This document shows, in pieces, positions 7,021-10,269 of a stretch of DNA of 10,269 nt. The notes under the pieces are model-generated. The model did not search any database and was not told where the DNA came from. It saw only the letters and a program-made list of their open reading frames with translations. The translations under genes and the position numbers were made by a program. Position 1 is the stretch's first letter. Each line of letters begins with the position of its first letter. The stretch spans positions 1 to 10,269 of the forward strand of contig JAJQBM010000073.1 in the NCBI GenBank assembly GCA_021203285.1, given 5' to 3'. The stretch is from Clostridiales bacterium. GTDB taxonomy: Bacteria; Bacillota; Clostridia; Lachnospirales; Lachnospiraceae.

Positions 7021-7024
7021 TTTT

Positions 7025-7666
7025 TTATTTTCTCTCGCCGCAGATCATGTAGATCACACATTTCGCGATATTTTCCGCGTGATCGCCGATACGTTCAAAG
7101 TACTTTGCGACCAGCAGAAGATCCGGGGCTGCCTCCGTGAACTTGCCGTTCTCCTGAATCAGACGGATCAGCGTCCGCTTCGTCTCCAGAAAAAGCTCAT
7201 CCATCAGATCATCCCGCTGAACAACCCCCTCGGCCTTCTCCATGTCACGATTGACAAAAGCCTGAATCGCATCCACGACCATGACCATACTCTCGGCCGC
7301 CATCTTTTTGATGACCTCCATCTCCGGGAGATCCCGGGCATCCGCCAGAAAGATGGAAATCTCCGAGATGTCCGCCGCGTGGTCGCCGATCCGCTCCATG
7401 TCCGCCACCATCCGCAGCGCGGAGGAAACCAGCCGAAGATCCGACGCCACCGGCTGCTGCTTCATCAGAAGCTTCATGCACAGCCCCTCGATATCCCGCA
7501 TCTTGTGATCGATCTCCTCGTCGTAGTCCACGTTGCCCTTCGCCTTCTCCGGATCGTGGTGCACGATCGCTTCGATGGCATATTCAATGGCCTGCTCCAC
7601 CATATGACCCATGGTGATGAGCTCGCCGTTCAGCTCGTTGAGCTGCTTGTCAAAGTAATTTCTCAT
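7025..7666 (-). CDS. phoU: Phosphate signalling regulator PhoU
   Basis: PhoU is a cytoplasmic all-helical protein that restrains Pst transport and PhoR signalling when phosphate is plentiful. The 213-residue product has the family length and the two-fold repeat of three-helix bundles. Each half carries the metal-cluster motif: MERIGDHAADI at about 90-100 and FERIGDHAENI at about 190-200. The N-terminus, beginning MRNYFDKQLNEL, is typical. AAAGGAA lies a few bases upstream of the ATG at 7666. The 208-bp gap from pstB contains a long palindrome, so phoU may be expressed at a different level from the transporter genes. An 81-bp spacer with TTTACA repeats separates it from the downstream symporter gene. 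Confidence 0.95.
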   Translation of the reverse strand: MRNYFDKQLNELNGELITMGHMVEQAIEYAIEAIVHHDPEKAKGNVDYDEEIDHKMRDIEGLCMKLLMKQQPVASDLRLVSSALRMVADMERIGDHAADISEISIFLADARDLPEMEVIKKMAAESMVMVVDAIQAFVNRDMEKAEGVVQRDDLMDELFLETKRTLIRLIQENGKFTEAAPDLLLVAKYFERIGDHAENIAKCVIYMICGERK

Positions 7667-7749
7667 ACTTATTCCTTTCTTTCATTTATTTATGGCTGAT
7701 ATACGGATTGATCCGCATTTCATGCTCTCGCAATCACAATTACCTCTGT

Positions 7750-7869
7750 TGCGAAACTCTCCGTCATCTTCTACGGGTGTGAGAAAACAAACAATTCATG
7801 AGGGCACTTTCCCGTGCCCGAGAGAATTTGTTTTTTTCGAGCACCCTCATAGCACCGGCGAGTTTCGCA
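7750..7869. repeat. Long interrupted palindrome between pstB and phoU
   Basis: The 208-bp pstB-phoU spacer (7667-7874) contains a nested inverted repeat of about 120 bp. Outer arms TGCGAAACTC (7750-7759) and GAGTTTCGCA (7860-7869) match perfectly and continue, after one mismatch, as CCG/CGG (7761-7763 with 7856-7858). Inner arms share a centre near 7810: GGGTG/CACCC (7775-7779, 7842-7846), GAAAA/TTTTC nearby, AATTC/GAATT (7793-7797, 7824-7828) and a core hairpin GGGCAC/GTGCCC (7802-7807, 7814-7819). ATGAGGG (7798-7804) can alternatively pair with CCCTCAT (7844-7850). In the transcript this would fold as one long hairpin just after the pstB stop. Both sides of the core are A- or T-rich, so it could act as an attenuator, processing site or mRNA stabiliser. 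It could also be one copy of a dispersed palindromic repeat. No clear target duplication flanks it. The remaining 83 bp up to phoU show no convincing promoter. Confidence 0.8.
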
Positions 7870-7874
7870 GCCAC

Positions 7875-8630
7875 TCATCCGAACCTACCGGTAATGTACT
7901 CTTCCGTCTTCTTATCCTTCGGCATGGAGAAGATCTGGTCCGTCGGGCCGTACTCCACAAGGTCGCCCAGAAGGAAGAACGCGGTCTGGTCGGATACACG
8001 CACCGCCTGCTGCATATTATGTGTCACCATCACGATGGTATACTGTTTTTTCAGCTCCATGACCAGATCCTCGATCTTCGAAGTGGAGATCGGGTCCAGC
8101 GCCGAGGTGGACTCATCCATCAAAAGCACCTCCGGCTGAACTGCAAGGGCGCGCGCGATACAGATTCTCTGCTGCTGCCCGCCGGACACCGCCAGCGCGC
8201 TCTTTTTCAGGGAGTCCTTCACCTCGTCCCAGATCGCCGCTCCGCGCAGCGACTCCTCCACGATCTCATCCAGCTTCGCCTTGGAGCGGATGCCGTGCGT
8301 CCGGGGGCCGAAAGCCACGTTGTCATAGATGCTCATGGGGAACGGATTTGCCTTCTGGAACACCATGCCGACTCTCTTTCTCAGCAGGTTGACATCCATG
8401 TTTTTCGCGTAAATGTCCTCGCCATCCAGAGAGATCAAACCGTCGATCCGGCATCCCTCGATCAGGTCGTTCATACGGTTTAACGATTTTAACAACGTGG
8501 ACTTTCCGCAGCCGGAAGGCCCGATAAACGCGGTAATCTGATTTTCCTGAATCTCCAGATTAATATTTTTCAGTGCATGAAAATCCGAATAGTGGAGATT
8601 CATGTTTTCTACGGTCATTTTTATGCTCAC
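7875..8630 (-). CDS. pstB: Phosphate ABC transporter ATP-binding protein PstB
   Basis: This is the cytoplasmic ATPase that drives phosphate import through PstC/PstA. It has 251 residues, the normal length. Visible motifs in order are Walker [10 protein letters not shown] (37-45), Q-loop Gln92, the PstB-typical [11 protein letters not shown] (95-105), signature SGGQQQR (149-155), Walker B VLLMDE (168-173), [10 protein letters not shown] and H-loop His204. The signature reads VSGGQ rather than LSGGQ, and the residue after the Walker B Glu is Ser rather than the common Pro; both look tolerable. The start chosen is GTG at 8630, because AAGGAAG sits 7 nt upstream. The in-frame ATG four codons later would be 19 nt away, too far. 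A long palindrome begins only 5 bp after the stop. Confidence 0.96.
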   Translation of the reverse strand: MSIKMTVENMNLHYSDFHALKNINLEIQENQITAFIGPSGCGKSTLLKSLNRMNDLIEGCRIDGLISLDGEDIYAKNMDVNLLRKRVGMVFQKANPFPMSIYDNVAFGPRTHGIRSKAKLDEIVEESLRGAAIWDEVKDSLKKSALAVSGGQQQRICIARALAVQPEVLLMDESTSALDPISTSKIEDLVMELKKQYTIVMVTHNMQQAVRVSDQTAFFLLGDLVEYGPTDQIFSMPKDKKTEEYITGRFG

Positions 8631-8637
8631 TGTATTT

Positions 8638-8644
8638 CTTCCTT
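8638..8644 (-). promoter_or_regulatory. Ribosome binding site fixing the GTG start of pstB
   Basis: AAGGAAG on the minus strand lies 7 nt before GTG at 8630 and 19 nt before the next in-frame ATG (8618), which supports the GTG start. Confidence 0.7.
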
Positions 8645-8651
8645 TCTGCCG

Positions 8652-9488
8652 TTATTCTTTTTTCATCAGGGCTGCAAGCCGGTCTGAAAGTATGTTGATC
8701 ACCAGCACCATAACCAGCAGGATTACCGCTGTCGCAAACGCCTGATCTGTGTGCAGGCCCTCTTGGGAAAGCACATACATATGCACCGCAAGGGTACGTC
8801 CGGAGGACAAAAGATTCTTCGGAAGCTCCGCCACGGTACCCGCCGTGTAAATCAGCGCCGCCGTCTCACCCGCGATACGTCCGGTCGCCAGAATCACGCC
8901 GGAGAGGATTCCCGGAACGGCGCTCGGAAGGACAATCCGGAACACGGTTCGCAGACGCCCGGCTCCCAACCCGAAGCTGCCCTCACGGTAGCTGTGGGGA
9001 ACGGCCAGCAGTGCCTCCTCTGTCGTGCGCAGAACCGTAGGCAGCACCATAATGGCCACCGTCAGAATTCCCGCCATCAGGGAGTAGGACATTTTGAAAA
9101 AGTTTACGAAAAACAGCATTCCAAACAGCCCGTATACGATGGACGGGATACCGGTCAGCGTCTCCGCCATCATACGGATGACCTTGACCAGCTTGTTTCC
9201 TTTTTTCGCGTACTCCACCAGATAGATGGCGGAGAACACGCCCACCGGCACCGCGATCAGAAGCGCCACGCCGATCATAATCAGCGTATTGATGATGGAC
9301 GGAAGCATGGAGACATTATCCGAGGTATACTTCAGCGAGAAAAGCTCCAGCGTGAGGTTCGGAATTCCCTTCACCAGTATGTAAACAATCAGGTAGCCCA
9401 GCATGAAAATGGTAAATACCGCCGCTGCGTAAACCAGAATTCTCAGGATGAGCGAACCCGCATAGATTTTTTTCTTCGTTGTTGTCAT
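8652..9488 (-). CDS. pstA: Phosphate ABC transporter permease PstA
   Basis: This is the second permease subunit of the phosphate importer, which pairs with PstC in the cytoplasmic membrane. At 278 residues it has the usual family length. A Lys-rich N-terminus (residues 2-8) precedes a first membrane helix at about 12-38, and further hydrophobic segments follow at about 63-90, 118-150, 190-212 and 250-268. The conserved loop that docks on PstB is visible at about 158-193 (EALLAVPHSYREG, then GLGAGRLRTVFRIVLPSA), followed by GRIAGETAAL. The ATG overlaps the pstC stop (ATGA), with AAAGGAG about 11 nt upstream inside pstC. The gene ends 21 bp before pstB, consistent with one operon. No lesion is seen. 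Confidence 0.95.
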   Translation of the reverse strand: MTTTKKKIYAGSLILRILVYAAAVFTIFMLGYLIVYILVKGIPNLTLELFSLKYTSDNVSMLPSIINTLIMIGVALLIAVPVGVFSAIYLVEYAKKGNKLVKVIRMMAETLTGIPSIVYGLFGMLFFVNFFKMSYSLMAGILTVAIMVLPTVLRTTEEALLAVPHSYREGSFGLGAGRLRTVFRIVLPSAVPGILSGVILATGRIAGETAALIYTAGTVAELPKNLLSSGRTLAVHMYVLSQEGLHTDQAFATAVILLVMVLVINILSDRLAALMKKE

Positions 9489-10269
9489 GACGCTGCCTGC
9501 TCTCCTTTCCCTTTGATAATGTTAAAAACCAGATTGATGATCAGGATGAAGGCGAACAGAACCACGCCCGTTGCAATCAGCGCCTCCCGGTGCAGGCCGG
9601 TCGAATAGCCCATCTCCAGAACAACGTTCGTCGTCAGGGTGCGGACACCCTTCAGGATGCTGGACGGCATACGTGCCTGATTGCCCGCAACCATGGCCAC
9701 CGCCATCGTCTCACCGATCGCGCGGCCGATACCGAGGACAACGCCCGCCAGAATACCGGATTTCGCCGCCGGGATCACACAGCGGAAAATGCTGGCCTCG
9801 TTCGTGGCGCCCAGCGCGAGCGCTCCCTCATAGTAGGCGGGATCCACCGCGCGGATGGAGGTCTCCGTCACACCGATGATCGTGGGCAGGATCATGATGC
9901 CCAGAAGGAAGGAAGCCGTCAGGATGCTCAGGCCGTCCCCGCCGAAAACATTCCGGACGATGGGAACGATCACCATCAAACCAAAGAAACCATATACAAC
10001 CGAAGGAATACCGGCCAGCAGATCCGTCGCCGGCTTGACGATCTTGTAGATGCTTTTCGGACAGAACCGGGCGAGAAACACAGCCGCAAAGATGCCGACC
10101 GGGACGCCCAACGCGATCGCGCCGCCCGTGATGTAAAGGCTGCCGACGATCATCGGGAAAATCCCGTATTTATTGTTGCCCGGCTTCCATGTCGTTCCTC
10201 CGAGGAACTTGAAAAGGCCGATCTCCTTCATCGCGGGAATTCCGTTGATAAAGAGGAAAACACAGATGC
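9485..10269 (-). CDS. pstC: Phosphate ABC transporter permease PstC (5' end outside window)
   Basis: This is one of the two membrane permease subunits of the PstSCAB high-affinity phosphate importer. About 260 codons are visible; the open frame continues upstream of the internal ATG at 10231 (the preceding residues read FLFINGIPA), so that ATG is not the start and the N-terminal part lies beyond the window. The visible part has several hydrophobic segments. It carries the permease EAA-type cytoplasmic loop that contacts the ATPase, seen as AYYEGALALGATNEA, then PAAKSGILAG and GRAIGETMAVAMV, all typical of PstC. The TGA stop overlaps the pstA start as ATGA, so the two are translationally coupled. 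PstC is separated from PstA by order and by the GRAIGETMAV motif. The substrate-binding pstS is expected upstream but is not seen. Confidence 0.95.
   Translation of the reverse strand, partial: ICVFLFINGIPAMKEIGLFKFLGGTTWKPGNNKYGIFPMIVGSLYITGGAIALGVPVGIFAAVFLARFCPKSIYKIVKPATDLLAGIPSVVYGFFGLMVIVPIVRNVFGGDGLSILTASFLLGIMILPTIIGVTETSIRAVDPAYYEGALALGATNEASIFRCVIPAAKSGILAGVVLGIGRAIGETMAVAMVAGNQARMPSSILKGVRTLTTNVVLEMGYSTGLHREALIATGVVLFAFILIINLVFNIIKGKGEQAAS

Noticed and set aside
7741..7880. The pstB-phoU palindrome as a MITE or insertion-sequence remnant
   Set aside because: The arms are imperfect inside and I see no direct target duplication at the ends, so mobility cannot be supported from this copy alone.
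8151..8184. Variant ABC signature (VSGGQ) and Walker B context (DES) in PstB as a sign of inactivation
   Set aside because: The catalytic Glu, both Walker motifs, Q-loop and H-loop are all present and the changes are conservative.
7692..8483. A 263-codon plus-strand open frame through the palindrome and pstB
   Set aside because: It is mostly antisense to pstB, whose motifs are intact, and its Leu/His/Arg-rich product is not recognisable.

Overview
The window is 10.3 kb of bacterial chromosome in which every recognisable gene lies on the minus strand, so the text below follows transcription from high to low coordinates. Protein families, AGGA-type ribosome binding sites, a NifS/IscU pair, a clostridial-type CbiB and moderately high GC suggest a Gram-positive anaerobe of the Clostridia, perhaps a Lachnospiraceae relative. 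That placement is inference from gene content; there is no rRNA or other marker here.

Region 1 (10269 to 3091) is a phosphate module: pstC (5' end cut by the window edge), pstA, pstB, phoU, a Na+/phosphate symporter with a C-terminal PhoU-like domain, a PhoB/PhoP-type response regulator and a PhoR-type histidine kinase. Spacings are short except for a 208-bp gap between pstB and phoU, which holds a roughly 120-bp interrupted palindrome, and an 81-bp gap before the symporter, which holds TTTACA repeats resembling Pho boxes and an AT-rich dyad beside the ribosome binding site. A hairpin directly after the kinase gene probably ends the unit. PstC and PstA form the membrane channel of the high-affinity ABC importer and PstB powers it. 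PhoU and the two-component pair sense and signal phosphate status, and the symporter adds a second transport route. The substrate-binding protein gene pstS would be expected upstream, outside the window.

Region 2 (3044 to 1240) is an iron-sulfur unit: a near-consensus promoter, a perfect 11-bp inverted repeat at the transcript start, nifS-type cysteine desulfurase, an IscU/NifU-type scaffold overlapping it by 11 bp, and a strong intrinsic terminator.

Region 3 (1243 to 1) holds cbiB for cobalamin synthesis, with a possible promoter of its own immediately after the terminator. The first 11 codons of a possible next gene may follow at the window edge.

The proteins belong to well-known families and I see no new protein system. 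The least explained DNA is in the spacers: the pstB-phoU palindrome, the repeats before the symporter and the dyad at the nifS promoter. There is no gene-free stretch longer than 300 bp, and I saw no RNA gene, insertion sequence or CRISPR array.
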